Assembly (NCBI RefSeq): GCF_030406325.1
Contig: NZ_JAUEQY010000039.1
Coordinates: forward strand, 1-64,000
Direction: 5' to 3'
Source of the DNA: Actinomadura sp. DC4
Lineage (GTDB): Bacteria; Actinomycetota; Actinomycetes; Streptosporangiales; Streptosporangiaceae
Length of the DNA stretch: 64,000 bases
Shown here: positions 27,221 to 34,349 of the stretch, piece after piece
How the letters are laid out: every line of letters begins with the position of its first letter
Numbering within the stretch: the stretch's first letter is position 1
The notes under the pieces: model-generated
The model's input: the letters and a program-made list of their open reading frames with translations, nothing else
What the model was told of the DNA's origin: nothing
Databases searched by the model: none
Program-made: the position numbers and the translations under genes

Positions 27221-27696
27221 CACCGCACCTCCGGAGCGGCGAAGCGGTCCTCGGTGAGCCGGAACGTCGGTGTGTCGTCCAAGGAGACCTCCGACTCGTA
27301 GAGCCGTTCGTAGGTGGTCCGCGCGATCCGCCAGGCGCCGTCGGCGCCGCGACGGTACCGGTCCCGGTAGATGGACGCGCCGTCCAGCAGGACCCGGTCC
27401 CGCTTGCGGATCACGCGGTCCGTCAAGGCCCACACGCCGGTCGCCTCGTCGCCGTCGATCGCGATCTCGGGCTGGCTCAGGCGGTGCACGGTGATGATGT
27501 CGTCGGTCATGATCCGGCTCAGTGTCCGGACCAGCTTCTGGGCGCCCTCGAAGGTGAGCCGGTGGCCGTACTCCGCGGTGACGCCGGGCTCCAGCGTCGA
27601 GGCGAGCAGGTCCCAGTCCTTGGTGTCGACCGCGCGCATGTAGCGGTACTTCAGCTCCTCGATCGCCCGGTACTCGACCAGGTCCTGGACGTCCAT
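27220..27696 (-). CDS. SnoaL/NTF2-fold protein, ketosteroid-isomerase-like
   Basis: A 158-residue cone-shaped NTF2-fold protein. Helix one reads IEELKYRYMRAVDTKDWDLL and lines up without gaps on the start of Comamonas ketosteroid isomerase: the catalytic Tyr16 has a Tyr counterpart, but the general base Asp40 falls on Tyr (TAEYGH). Later strands include HRLSQPEIAIDGDEATGVW and GAWRIARTTYERLY. It lies between a KstD-type gene and an SDR with overlapping or near-overlapping ends. It may be an isomerase, hydratase or binding protein for a steroid intermediate; the fold alone does not decide. Confidence 0.7.
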   Translation of the reverse strand: MDVQDLVEYRAIEELKYRYMRAVDTKDWDLLASTLEPGVTAEYGHRLTFEGAQKLVRTLSRIMTDDIITVHRLSQPEIAIDGDEATGVWALTDRVIRKRDRVLLDGASIYRDRYRRGADGAWRIARTTYERLYESEVSLDDTPTFRLTEDRFAAPEVR

Positions 27697-27706
27697 CGAC
27701 CCCTCC

Positions 27707-29251
27707 TTATCGGCCCGCGGCCATGTCGAGCGCCGCCAGGTGAGCGAAGACCATCGCGGATCCGATCGGGGTGCCGCCGCCCGGGTAGACGGTGCCGCTG
27801 ACCGCCGCCATGGAGTTGCCCGCGGCGTACAGGCCCTTGATCACCCGTCCGGAGGTGTCGAGCACCCGCGCCGTCGCGTCGGTGCGCAGGCCGCCCTTGG
27901 TGCCGAGGTCGGACAGGCCGAACGCGGCGGCGTGGAAGGGCGCCCGCTCGACCGGGACCAGGGGCGAGGCGCCGTCGGAGAAGGACCGGTCGTACGGCTC
28001 GTCGCCGCGGCCGAAGTCCTCGTCCCGGCCCGTGCGGGCGAACGCGTTGAACCTCGTCACCGTCGCGGCGAGCGTGTCCGCGGGCACGCCGATCCGGCCC
28101 GCGAGCTCCTCGATCGTGGCGCCGCTCACCCATAGTCCCGCGTCCTCGTACGCCTGCGTCTCTCCCATCGGGACGCTGGTCGAGCGCACCGGCGGGCGCG
28201 CGCCGTGGCGGTCGTCGTAGACCATCCAGAACGGCAGGCTCAGGAGGCCCTGGTCCATGCGCTCGATGGCCACCCGGCCGATCCGGTCGTAGGGCCACGA
28301 CTCGTTGACGAAGCGCTCCCCGTCGTCGCCGACGAAGATCCCGCCGGTGAACCACAGGGAGAAGGTCGAGGTCCCGTCCGGGTGAGTGAGGCCCGGCGAC
28401 CACCAGGCCTCCGACATCAGGTCGGTGGCGGCGCCGGCGTCGATCCCGGCCTGGAGCGCCCGGCCGAGGTTGCCGGCCGGGCCCATCGCGTCCCGGACGT
28501 CCCCGGGGACGCGGTGCTCGGCCCGCATCTCGGCGTTCCGCTCGAACCCTCCGGCGGCCACGAGCACGCCCCGCCGGGTCCGGATCCGGTGCCGCCGCCC
28601 CTGGCTCGTGACCACGGCGCCGGCGATCGTGTCGCCGGTACGGACGAGCTCGTCGCAGACCGTCTCGGTCCGCAGCTCGGCGGACTCGTGCCTGGACAGC
28701 GCGAGCAGCAGCCGGCCGATGAGCGCCTGGCCTCCGCTGACGAGGTCGGGCAGCGGCCGTCCGGCGCGGTCGGCGCCGAGCGGCGGCCGCAGCACGTCAC
28801 GGAGCGCGCCGAGCCGTTCGGGCTTGAGCGGGCGCGGCATGATGTGCCGCCCGGTCGGGCTCGCCTTCGGCGCGGACCCGAAGTAGTCCGGCCACGGGTA
28901 GACCATGAAGGCGAAGTCGTCGTCGCCCTCCAGGTAGTCGACCAGCGGCGCGCCGCCCTCGAGGAACGCGTCCTGCAGGTCGCGGGGCGTACGGTCGCCG
29001 ACGACGGCGCGGAAGTAGGCCTTGGCGTCGTCCAGGCTGTCGGTGTCCCCGGCGCGCCGGAGCACCGCGTTGCACGGGAACCACAGGCCGCCGCCGGAGT
29101 AGGCGGTCGTGCCGCCGAACCGGTCGGTCGCCTCGACGACGATCACCGAGAGTCCTTCGCGGGCGGCCGTGTACGCGCCGGTCAGCGCGCCGCCGCCCGA
29201 GCCGGCCACGAGAACGTCGCACTCTTCGTCCCAGGTCCGCTCCGCCGTCAT
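27707..29251 (-). CDS. KstD-type FAD-dependent 3-ketosteroid dehydrogenase (paralogue)
   Basis: A 514-residue flavoprotein. It starts WDEECDVLVAGSGGGALTGAYTAA, with FGGTTAYSGGGLWFPCNAVL, RRGVLVAAGGFERNAEMRAE and LGTKGGLRTDATARVLDTSG. The catalytic-end motif is YPGGGTPIGSAMVFAH, a variant of the KstD YPGPGGTIGP. This belongs to the second KstD branch (KstD2/KstD3 or delta-4(5-alpha)-dehydrogenase-like) rather than the enzyme at 22565. ATG at 29251 is chosen over a start 17 codons upstream because the FAD motif then begins at residue 11. It heads a three-gene transcript with the NTF2-fold protein and SDR. Confidence 0.82.
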   Translation of the reverse strand: MTAERTWDEECDVLVAGSGGGALTGAYTAAREGLSVIVVEATDRFGGTTAYSGGGLWFPCNAVLRRAGDTDSLDDAKAYFRAVVGDRTPRDLQDAFLEGGAPLVDYLEGDDDFAFMVYPWPDYFGSAPKASPTGRHIMPRPLKPERLGALRDVLRPPLGADRAGRPLPDLVSGGQALIGRLLLALSRHESAELRTETVCDELVRTGDTIAGAVVTSQGRRHRIRTRRGVLVAAGGFERNAEMRAEHRVPGDVRDAMGPAGNLGRALQAGIDAGAATDLMSEAWWSPGLTHPDGTSTFSLWFTGGIFVGDDGERFVNESWPYDRIGRVAIERMDQGLLSLPFWMVYDDRHGARPPVRSTSVPMGETQAYEDAGLWVSGATIEELAGRIGVPADTLAATVTRFNAFARTGRDEDFGRGDEPYDRSFSDGASPLVPVERAPFHAAAFGLSDLGTKGGLRTDATARVLDTSGRVIKGLYAAGNSMAAVSGTVYPGGGTPIGSAMVFAHLAALDMAAGR

Positions 29252-29292
29252 GGGCACATGGTCACCGGCGCCCGTACGCCTGTCTCGCCCGG

Positions 29293-29307
29293 TCTCACTC
29301 AACAGGA
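29293..29307. promoter_or_regulatory. TCCCG-type palindrome between the kstD paralogue and an NTF2-fold gene
   Basis: TCTCACTCAACAGGA on the plus strand (TCCTGTTGAGTGAGA on the minus strand), 42 bases before the minus-strand kstD paralogue and 64 before the plus-strand gene. One base of the left arm departs from consensus. Confidence 0.55.
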
Positions 29308-29370
29308 CCGCCGCACCGGGGTACGCCCCGGGCGATCCATGCTTGTACGCCCCCCGCCGAAGGAGGCTCC

Positions 29371-29790
29371 GTGCTGGACCTAGGCCAACTCTCGGACCGG
29401 ATCGAGATCGCCGACCTGCTCACCTCTTACACGCGGGCGGTCGACCTCGGCGAGTGGGACCGGCTGGACGCGGTCTTCACCCCGGACGCGCACATCGACT
29501 ACCGGGCCACGGGCGGCATCGAGGGCACGCTCCCGGCGGTGAAGGCCTGGCTGGCGGAGGTGCTGACGGCGTTCGTCCGCCGCCAGCACGTCATGGGCCA
29601 GTCCGAGGTCGTCCTCGACGGCGACGCGGCGAAGGTGACGGCGTACTTCGCGAACCCGATGATCAGCCTCGGCGGGGACGGCGGCGAACGCCTGTTCGCC
29701 TGCGGCGGCTACTACCATCACGACCTCGTACGGACCGGTGAGGGCTGGCGCTCGCGCAGCCTCGTCCAGGAGCTCACCTGGACCCGCTGA
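29371..29790 (+). CDS. SnoaL/NTF2-fold protein, ketosteroid-isomerase-like
   Basis: A 139-residue NTF2-fold protein. IEIADLLTSYTRAVDLGEWD aligns gap-free with ketosteroid isomerase helix one, keeping a Tyr at the Tyr16 position. HIDYRATGG places Tyr at the Asp40 position with an Asp just before it. The later VRRQHVMGQSEVVLDGDAAK and YYHHDLVRTGEGWRSRSL strands are typical SnoaL-like. GTG at 29371 follows AAGGAGGCTCC, an excellent ribosome site. It is a single-gene transcript divergent from the kstD paralogue. It shares the domain with the gene at 27220 but little obvious sequence. Confidence 0.72.
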   Translation: MLDLGQLSDRIEIADLLTSYTRAVDLGEWDRLDAVFTPDAHIDYRATGGIEGTLPAVKAWLAEVLTAFVRRQHVMGQSEVVLDGDAAKVTAYFANPMISLGGDGGERLFACGGYYHHDLVRTGEGWRSRSLVQELTWTR

Positions 29791-29800
29791 CCGGTTCGGC

Positions 29801-30427
29801 TCAGCCGCGGGCGTGTGACGGCGCGGACGTGAGCGTGTCCCAGGCGGCCATCGCGCAGGTGATGACCGCCTCCAGCTCGGCGCGGTCGGCGCCGTCGCGA
29901 GCCTGTACGGACAGGCCCTGCACCACGGTGGTGTAGTAGCGGGCGATGGCGTCGAGGCCGGCGGCCGGCACGGTGAGGTCGCCGTCGGCGGCGCCACGGG
30001 CGAGCCGGTCCCTGACGGTCGTGAACATGTCGCGCCGGATGCCGGCCAGGAACTCCCGGACCGAGTGGTTCTCCACGGCGCCGGTGGGCGCGGCGAGGAT
30101 GAGCATGCAGTAGTGCGGGGCCTCGGGGCGGGTGATCTCGTCGGCGGTGGCGCGCAGCATGGCGTGGATCGCGCCGCGCGTGGTCGGTTGCTCGCGCAGC
30201 GCGCGCCTGGGCGGCTCGCCCGAGGTCGCGCCGTAGAGCGCCATGACCTTGCGGAACAGGTCCTCCTTGCTGCCGAAGTAGGCGTAGATGCTGGCCGAGG
30301 CGATCCCCATCGCCTGCGCCAGGTCGTTGAGCGAGGTGCCCTCGTAGCCCCGCTCCCAGAACACGTCCAGTGCCTGGCGCAGAGCGGTGTCCGGGTCGAA
30401 GGTGCGCGGCCTGCCGCGGGTGGCCAT
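29801..30427 (-). CDS. TetR-family transcriptional regulator
   Basis: A 208-residue regulator. The N-terminal HTH is GRPRTFDPDTALRQALDVFW to YEGTSLNDLAQAMGIASASI followed by YAYFGSKEDLFRKVMALY. The helix-rich C-terminal half has the TetR_C pattern seen in AcrR-like repressors (EAPHYCMLILAAPTGAVENH). ATG at 30427 begins MATRGRPRTF, standard for the family; the longer frame above it overlaps the operator. It diverges from the quinone-oxidoreductase gene across two copies of a 16-base repeat, the usual layout of a local repressor with its target. Confidence 0.85.
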   Translation of the reverse strand: MATRGRPRTFDPDTALRQALDVFWERGYEGTSLNDLAQAMGIASASIYAYFGSKEDLFRKVMALYGATSGEPPRRALREQPTTRGAIHAMLRATADEITRPEAPHYCMLILAAPTGAVENHSVREFLAGIRRDMFTTVRDRLARGAADGDLTVPAAGLDAIARYYTTVVQGLSVQARDGADRAELEAVITCAMAAWDTLTSAPSHARG

Positions 30428-30442
30428 CGAGATGCACCTCCA

Positions 30443-30458
30443 TTTGTTTGTCGTTCGA
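30443..30458. promoter_or_regulatory. Operator repeat, copy 1, tetR side
   Basis: TTTGTTTGTCGTTCGA, identical over 16 bases to a second copy 56 bases downstream. It lies 16 bases before the tetR start, so binding would block tetR transcription (autorepression inferred). Confidence 0.6.
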
Positions 30459-30498
30459 CCAAGTTTACCTTGATCCGCACTGAAGAGGTGTGACACGG

Positions 30499-30522
30499 TT
30501 TGTTTGTCGTTCGATAATCAAA
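30499..30522. promoter_or_regulatory. Operator repeat, copy 2, oxidoreductase side
   Basis: The 16-base repeat (30499-30514) extends here into an imperfect 24-base palindrome of the form TTTGnTTnTCGnnCGAnAAn followed by CAAA. It ends 15 bases before the oxidoreductase ATG. Probable TetR operator. Confidence 0.6.
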
Positions 30523-30537
30523 AGGAAGCCGATCATC

Positions 30538-31536
30538 ATGAGCGTTCCCTCGACCATGCGCGCCCTGCGGCAGACGTCGCTGAACGGCCCACAGGACCTG
30601 CGCCTGATCACCGACGCGCCGGTGCCACGCCCGGGTCCGGGCGAGGTCCTGATCCGCGTCACCGCCGCCGGAGTCAACTTCGTCGACATCTCGCAGGGCC
30701 GCGGAACGTTCGCGGGTGGCCCGCGGCCGCCGTACCTGGCGGGCATCGAGGGCGCCGGTGAGGTCACCGCCGCCGGCGAGGGGGTGACCGGCCTGGAGCC
30801 CGGCGCCCATGTGATCGGCGTGGGCATGGGCGGCGGCGCCTTCGCCGAGTACATGGTGCTGCCCGCGGCCGGCGCGATGCCGGTGCCGGCGGGCTGGACG
30901 GACGAGCAGGCGCTGGGCCTGGTCGTGAATCTTCCGACCGCGCTGGCGGCGCTCAAGCCGCTGGGCGGCGTCACCGCGGGGCAGACCGTGCTGATCCACG
31001 CCGCGGCGGGCGGGACCGGCCAGGCCGCGGTGACGATGGCCAAGCACTACGGCGCGACGGTCATCGCCACGGCGTCGCCGGGCAAGCACGAGGTGGTACG
31101 GGCGCTCGGCGCCGACCACGTCCTCGACTCCCGCGGCGCCGGCATCGCCGCCGAGGTCCGGCGGCTGACCGGCGGCGCGGGCGCCGACCTTGTGCTGGAG
31201 TCGGTCGGCGGCGCCACCCTCGAGGCCGGTCTGGCGGCGGCCAAGCGGGTCACCGGCCGGGTCGTCGTCTACGGCATGGCCGGCGGCGAAGCCGCGATCA
31301 CCAACTGGGAGCTGGTCTACAAGCACCAGATCCACGTCATCGGCCTGAACATCGGCACCCTGATCCAGGCCGCACCGCAGATCTTCGGCGAGGTCATGGG
31401 CGAGTTGTCCGGGCTTCTCGCGGCCGGGGTGCTCGGCCCCGGCCGGCCCACCGTGTACGAGCTGGCGGAGGGGCCGAAGGCGCTCGCGGAACTCGAGGCG
31501 CGGGCCACCGTGGGCAAGCTGGCGCTGGTGCCCTGA
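30538..31536 (+). CDS. Zinc-independent quinone oxidoreductase / MDR-type NADPH reductase
   Basis: A 332-residue medium-chain dehydrogenase/reductase of the QOR group. N-terminal GroES-like domain (GPGEVLIRVTAAGVNFVDIS, YLAGIEGAGEV) and Rossmann domain (VLIHAAAGGTGQAAVTMAKH, near residue 157). The zinc-ligand residues of alcohol dehydrogenases are absent, as expected for QORs, which reduce quinones or enones with NADPH. ATG at 30538 follows AAAGGAAG. Neighbouring divergent tetR and shared repeats suggest induction by an electrophile or steroid intermediate. Membership of the steroid pathway is only by position; it ends 15 bases from convergent hsaD. Confidence 0.82.
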   Translation: MSVPSTMRALRQTSLNGPQDLRLITDAPVPRPGPGEVLIRVTAAGVNFVDISQGRGTFAGGPRPPYLAGIEGAGEVTAAGEGVTGLEPGAHVIGVGMGGGAFAEYMVLPAAGAMPVPAGWTDEQALGLVVNLPTALAALKPLGGVTAGQTVLIHAAAGGTGQAAVTMAKHYGATVIATASPGKHEVVRALGADHVLDSRGAGIAAEVRRLTGGAGADLVLESVGGATLEAGLAAAKRVTGRVVVYGMAGGEAAITNWELVYKHQIHVIGLNIGTLIQAAPQIFGEVMGELSGLLAAGVLGPGRPTVYELAEGPKALAELEARATVGKLALVP

Positions 31537-31551
31537 CCGTGACGCCTGGGG

Positions 31552-32397
31552 CTACTTCCTGGTCAGGAAGGCCAGGACGACGCTCTCCCAGGCGTCCTTC
31601 TGCTCGATCATCGCCCAGTGGCCGCAGTCGGGGAAGACGTGGAGCTCGGCGTCCGGGATGGTGCGCATCGGCACGATCGCCATGTCGAGCGGGCTGACCC
31701 GGTCGTCGCGGCCCCACGTGATGAGGGTCTTGGCGGTGATCTTGTGCAGCATCGCCCAGTACGGCGGGACGTCTCCGGGCGGGCGGGCCGCCATCGCCTT
31801 GCGGCCGTACATGCGGCGGGCGCTCGCCAGCGTGGCCGGGTCGGTGGCCTGGGTCCAGCGCTCCTCGATCAGCTCCTCGGTGATCAGGGCGGGGTCGTGG
31901 ACCATGGAGTTCAGCCACTGGACGAGCCGCTCGCGGGTGGGGTCCTCGGTGAACTCCACCAGCAGCCGGATGCCCTCGCTCGGGCCGGGGCTGAACAGGT
32001 TGCGGCCCACGCCGCCGATCGTCACCAGCCGCCGTACGCGGTCGGGCTGGGCGCTCGCGACCTGGGCGGCGACGATGCCGCCCATGGAGTTGCCGATGAC
32101 GTCGACCTGCTCCAGCCCGAGCTCGTCGAGGAAACGGATCACGGACTCGGGGGCGGCGACCATCGGGTGCCGGTCGGTCGGGTCACTGACGCCGAAGCCG
32201 GGGAACTCCAGGACCATGCAGTGGAACCACTCGGCGAACACCGGGAGGTTCCCCCGGAAGTTGCGCCACCCGGTCACGCCGGGGCCCGAGCCGTGCAACA
32301 TCAGCAGCGGCGGGCCGTCGCCGGCCTCGTGGTAGCGCAGCGTTCCCTTGTCCGTCCGCAGTTCACGCAGCGTGGAGTCGTGGTTGAGTTCCGCCAT
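31552..32397 (-). CDS. hsaD: 4,9-DSHA hydrolase (meta-cleavage product hydrolase), HsaD
   Basis: A 281-residue alpha/beta hydrolase that cuts the C-C bond of the ring A meta-cleavage product, giving HIP precursor DOHNAA and a dienoate. LHGSGPGVTGWRNFRGNLPV forms the oxyanion region. Nucleophile Ser is in GNSMGG (near residue 103), acid Asp in WGRDDRVSPLDM (near 231) and His in DCGHWAMIEQ (near 259). ATG at 32397. It shares a divergent promoter containing an exact palindrome site with an SDR gene. Its partner HsaC is 11 kb away but carries the same type of operator. Confidence 0.94.
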   Translation of the reverse strand: MAELNHDSTLRELRTDKGTLRYHEAGDGPPLLMLHGSGPGVTGWRNFRGNLPVFAEWFHCMVLEFPGFGVSDPTDRHPMVAAPESVIRFLDELGLEQVDVIGNSMGGIVAAQVASAQPDRVRRLVTIGGVGRNLFSPGPSEGIRLLVEFTEDPTRERLVQWLNSMVHDPALITEELIEERWTQATDPATLASARRMYGRKAMAARPPGDVPPYWAMLHKITAKTLITWGRDDRVSPLDMAIVPMRTIPDAELHVFPDCGHWAMIEQKDAWESVVLAFLTRK

Positions 32398-32469
32398 CGT
32401 CGACCTCAGCTCCTCCGCGAACGTGTTGCGGGCACGTTAACCGGGACCGGGTACGGACGGCCGCGATCA

Positions 32470-32484
32470 TCCCGATCAGCGAGA
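32470..32484. promoter_or_regulatory. TCCCG-type palindrome in the hsaD/SDR divergent promoter
   Basis: TCCCGATCAGCGAGA, one base from consensus, 73 bases before hsaD and 43 before the SDR. Strong candidate operator for both genes. Confidence 0.6.
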
Positions 32485-32526
32485 CCACGGCCCCGTACGC
32501 CGCCGGTCGTCCCCGACCCTGGCGGG

Positions 32527-33297
32527 ATGGACTCCCGCTCTGAGGACTTCGCCGGCCGCCGTGGAGCGGCGCTCGTGCTCGGTGCCAGCGGCGGGCTGGG
32601 GGCCGAGATCGCCGGGACGCTGATCCGCCGGGGCGGCTCGGTCGCGCTGACGTTCCGGCGCGAGTCGCCCCGGATCGAGGAGCTGCTCGGGACGTCGGCG
32701 GCGGCGCGGGCCTACCGGCTGGACCTGGGAGACCCGGAGGCGTGCGCGAAGGTCGTCGACACGGTCGTGGCCGACTTCGGCGGCCTGCACACGCTCGTGT
32801 ACGCCGCGGGCCCTCACGTGCCGATGGTCCACCTCAGCAAGGTGACCCCGGAGCGGTTCCGCGCGCAGGTGCTCGACGACGCCGTCGCGTTCTTCAACGC
32901 CCTGAGCCCGGCCCTGCCCCACCTGCGTACGGCGGGCGGCTCGATCGTGGCGGTGACCACCGCGGCGACGAGCCGGTTCCCCGTACGTGACGGGCTCTCG
33001 TCGGCGCCCAAGGGCGCGGTCGAGGCGCTCGTACGCGGCATCGCCGCCGAGGAGGGGCGGTTCGGCGTCCGCGCCAACTGCGTCGGGCCCGGCATGCTGA
33101 CCGACGGGATGGCCGAACGGCTCATCGCCTCCGGCGAGCTGGACGACCGCGCCCTCGACGCCGCCCGCGCTCGCATCCCGCTGCCGCGCTTCGGCACGGC
33201 CGCCGACGTCGCCGAGGCCGTCTGCTTCCTCGCCTCCGACCGGGCCGGCTTCATCACCGGCCAGAAGCTCGACGTCGACGGCGGTTACGGCGTGTAG
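32527..33297 (+). CDS. SDR-family oxidoreductase
   Basis: A 256-residue SDR. The cofactor loop is LVLGASGGLGAEIAGTLIRR, a slight variant of TGxxxGxG. YAAGPHV stands where NNAG is usual, the catalytic Ser is in VTTAATSRF, and the tetrad Tyr position reads SSAPKGAVEALV with Ala-Pro before Lys. That lack of a clear YxxxK makes ordinary dehydrogenase activity doubtful. The C-terminal VDGGYGV is standard. It is co-regulated with hsaD through the shared promoter and ends five bases from convergent hsaE. Substrate unknown. Confidence 0.75.
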   Translation: MDSRSEDFAGRRGAALVLGASGGLGAEIAGTLIRRGGSVALTFRRESPRIEELLGTSAAARAYRLDLGDPEACAKVVDTVVADFGGLHTLVYAAGPHVPMVHLSKVTPERFRAQVLDDAVAFFNALSPALPHLRTAGGSIVAVTTAATSRFPVRDGLSSAPKGAVEALVRGIAAEEGRFGVRANCVGPGMLTDGMAERLIASGELDDRALDAARARIPLPRFGTAADVAEAVCFLASDRAGFITGQKLDVDGGYGV

Positions 33298-33301
33298 GTC
33301 G

Positions 33302-34084
33302 CTACTTGAACGTCAGCGAGACGGAGCCGAGCCCGGTGAAGTCGGCGGTGAAGGTCTGCCCGCGCGCCGCGTCGATCGCCCGGGTGCACGACCCGGGCAG
33401 CACCACGTGCCCCGCGTGCAGGCGGACGCCGAAGGAGGCGACCTTGCGGGCCAGCCAGGCGACCGCGATGACCGGATCGCCCAGCACCGCGTCGGAGCGG
33501 CCGGCGACGACGAACTCGCCGTCGCGGCGCAGCGTGGCCTCGATCGCGGTCAGGTCCAGGCCGGCGGGCGGCACGCCCTCCCCGATCACGTAGCCGGCCG
33601 AGGAGGCGTTGTCGGCGATGGTGTCGGCGAGCTTGATGCGCCAGTCGGCGATCCGGCTGTCGATGAGCTCGATCGCCGGGACGACGCGTTCGGTGGCGGC
33701 GAGCACGTCGGCCTCGGTGCAATCCTCACCGGGCAGGTCCGCGCCGAGCACGAAGCCGACCTCGACCTCCACGCGGGGGTAGCAGTAGCGGTCGGCGGCC
33801 ACCGGCTCGTCCTGACGCAACGCCATGTCGGCGAGCAGGTGGCCGTAGTCGGGCTCGTCCACGCCCATCATCTGCTGCATCGCCTCGGACGACAGCCCGA
33901 CCTTGTGCCCGTTGACGGCACCACCGGCCGCGAGACGACGCCGGATGTTGACGAGCTGGATCTCGTAGGCGTCCACCGCGTCGATGTCCGGATGGGTCTC
34001 GGTGAGCGGGGGAATCGGCGCCCGCTCCCGCTCGGCGGCCCGCAGCCGATCGGCGATCTCCACGCGCTGTTCCTCGGTCAGCAT
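33302..34084 (-). CDS. hsaE: 2-hydroxypenta/hexa-2,4-dienoate hydratase, HsaE
   Basis: A 260-residue hydratase of the MhpD/HsaE family (FAH-superfamily fold). It adds water to the dienoate released by HsaD, giving the substrate of aldolase HsaF. Recognisable blocks: NGHKVGLSSEAMQQMMGVDE (near residue 58), PRVEVEVGFVLGADL with metal-binding Glu residues (near 105), and VVPAIELIDSRIADW (near 138). Length matches the family. hsaF and hsaG are 23 kb away in the window but carry the same operator type. Confidence 0.92.
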   Translation of the reverse strand: MLTEEQRVEIADRLRAAERERAPIPPLTETHPDIDAVDAYEIQLVNIRRRLAAGGAVNGHKVGLSSEAMQQMMGVDEPDYGHLLADMALRQDEPVAADRYCYPRVEVEVGFVLGADLPGEDCTEADVLAATERVVPAIELIDSRIADWRIKLADTIADNASSAGYVIGEGVPPAGLDLTAIEATLRRDGEFVVAGRSDAVLGDPVIAVAWLARKVASFGVRLHAGHVVLPGSCTRAIDAARGQTFTADFTGLGSVSLTFK

Positions 34085-34125
34085 GCCGTGACGCTACCCG
34101 CGCCGCCCCGCGCGGACCGCCCCGA

Positions 34126-34140
34126 TCCCACTGGCCGGGA
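34126..34140. promoter_or_regulatory. TCCCG-type palindrome upstream of hsaE
   Basis: TCCCACTGGCCGGGA, 42 bases before the hsaE start. It has arms TCCC/GGGA and is nearly identical to the reverse complement of the kshA-promoter site. Confidence 0.55.
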
Positions 34141-34151
34141 ACATCACCTCG

Positions 34152-34238
34152 GCCCCCGGACACCGGGAGAGCCGGCGCCGCCTTCACCACCGGGCCCGGC
34201 TCGGCCGGACCGCAACGGGCGCCCTTGTCAGCGGCCGT
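34152..34238 (-). pseudogene. Relic of a duplicated SDR C-terminus
   Basis: Translating the minus strand gives TAADKGARCGPAEPGPVV, then KAAPALPVSGG. This mirrors the end of the intact SDR just upstream (STDKGARWDPADLGPVV, then TSLVAKAAPAIPVFGA). The remainder of the copy is gone. It is the scar of a tandem duplication followed by deletion, lying between the SDR's terminator hairpin and hsaE. Confidence 0.65.
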
Positions 34239-34317
34239 CCTGTGCCCGGCGACGTCCGCGAAGGACACCCCGGACGGGCGGCCGGGCCTGCTGGTAATGG
34301 CCCTCGGACGCAGGTGA

Positions 34318-34341
34318 CCGGCGGGCCGGCTCGCCCGCCGG
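34318..34341 (-). terminator. Hairpin after the SDR gene
   Basis: A perfect nine-base stem (CCGGCGGGC / GCCCGCCGG) with six-base loop, beginning nine bases beyond the SDR stop. No run of U follows, so termination may be inefficient or Rho-assisted. Confidence 0.45.
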
Positions 34342-34349
34342 CCGCTCTT

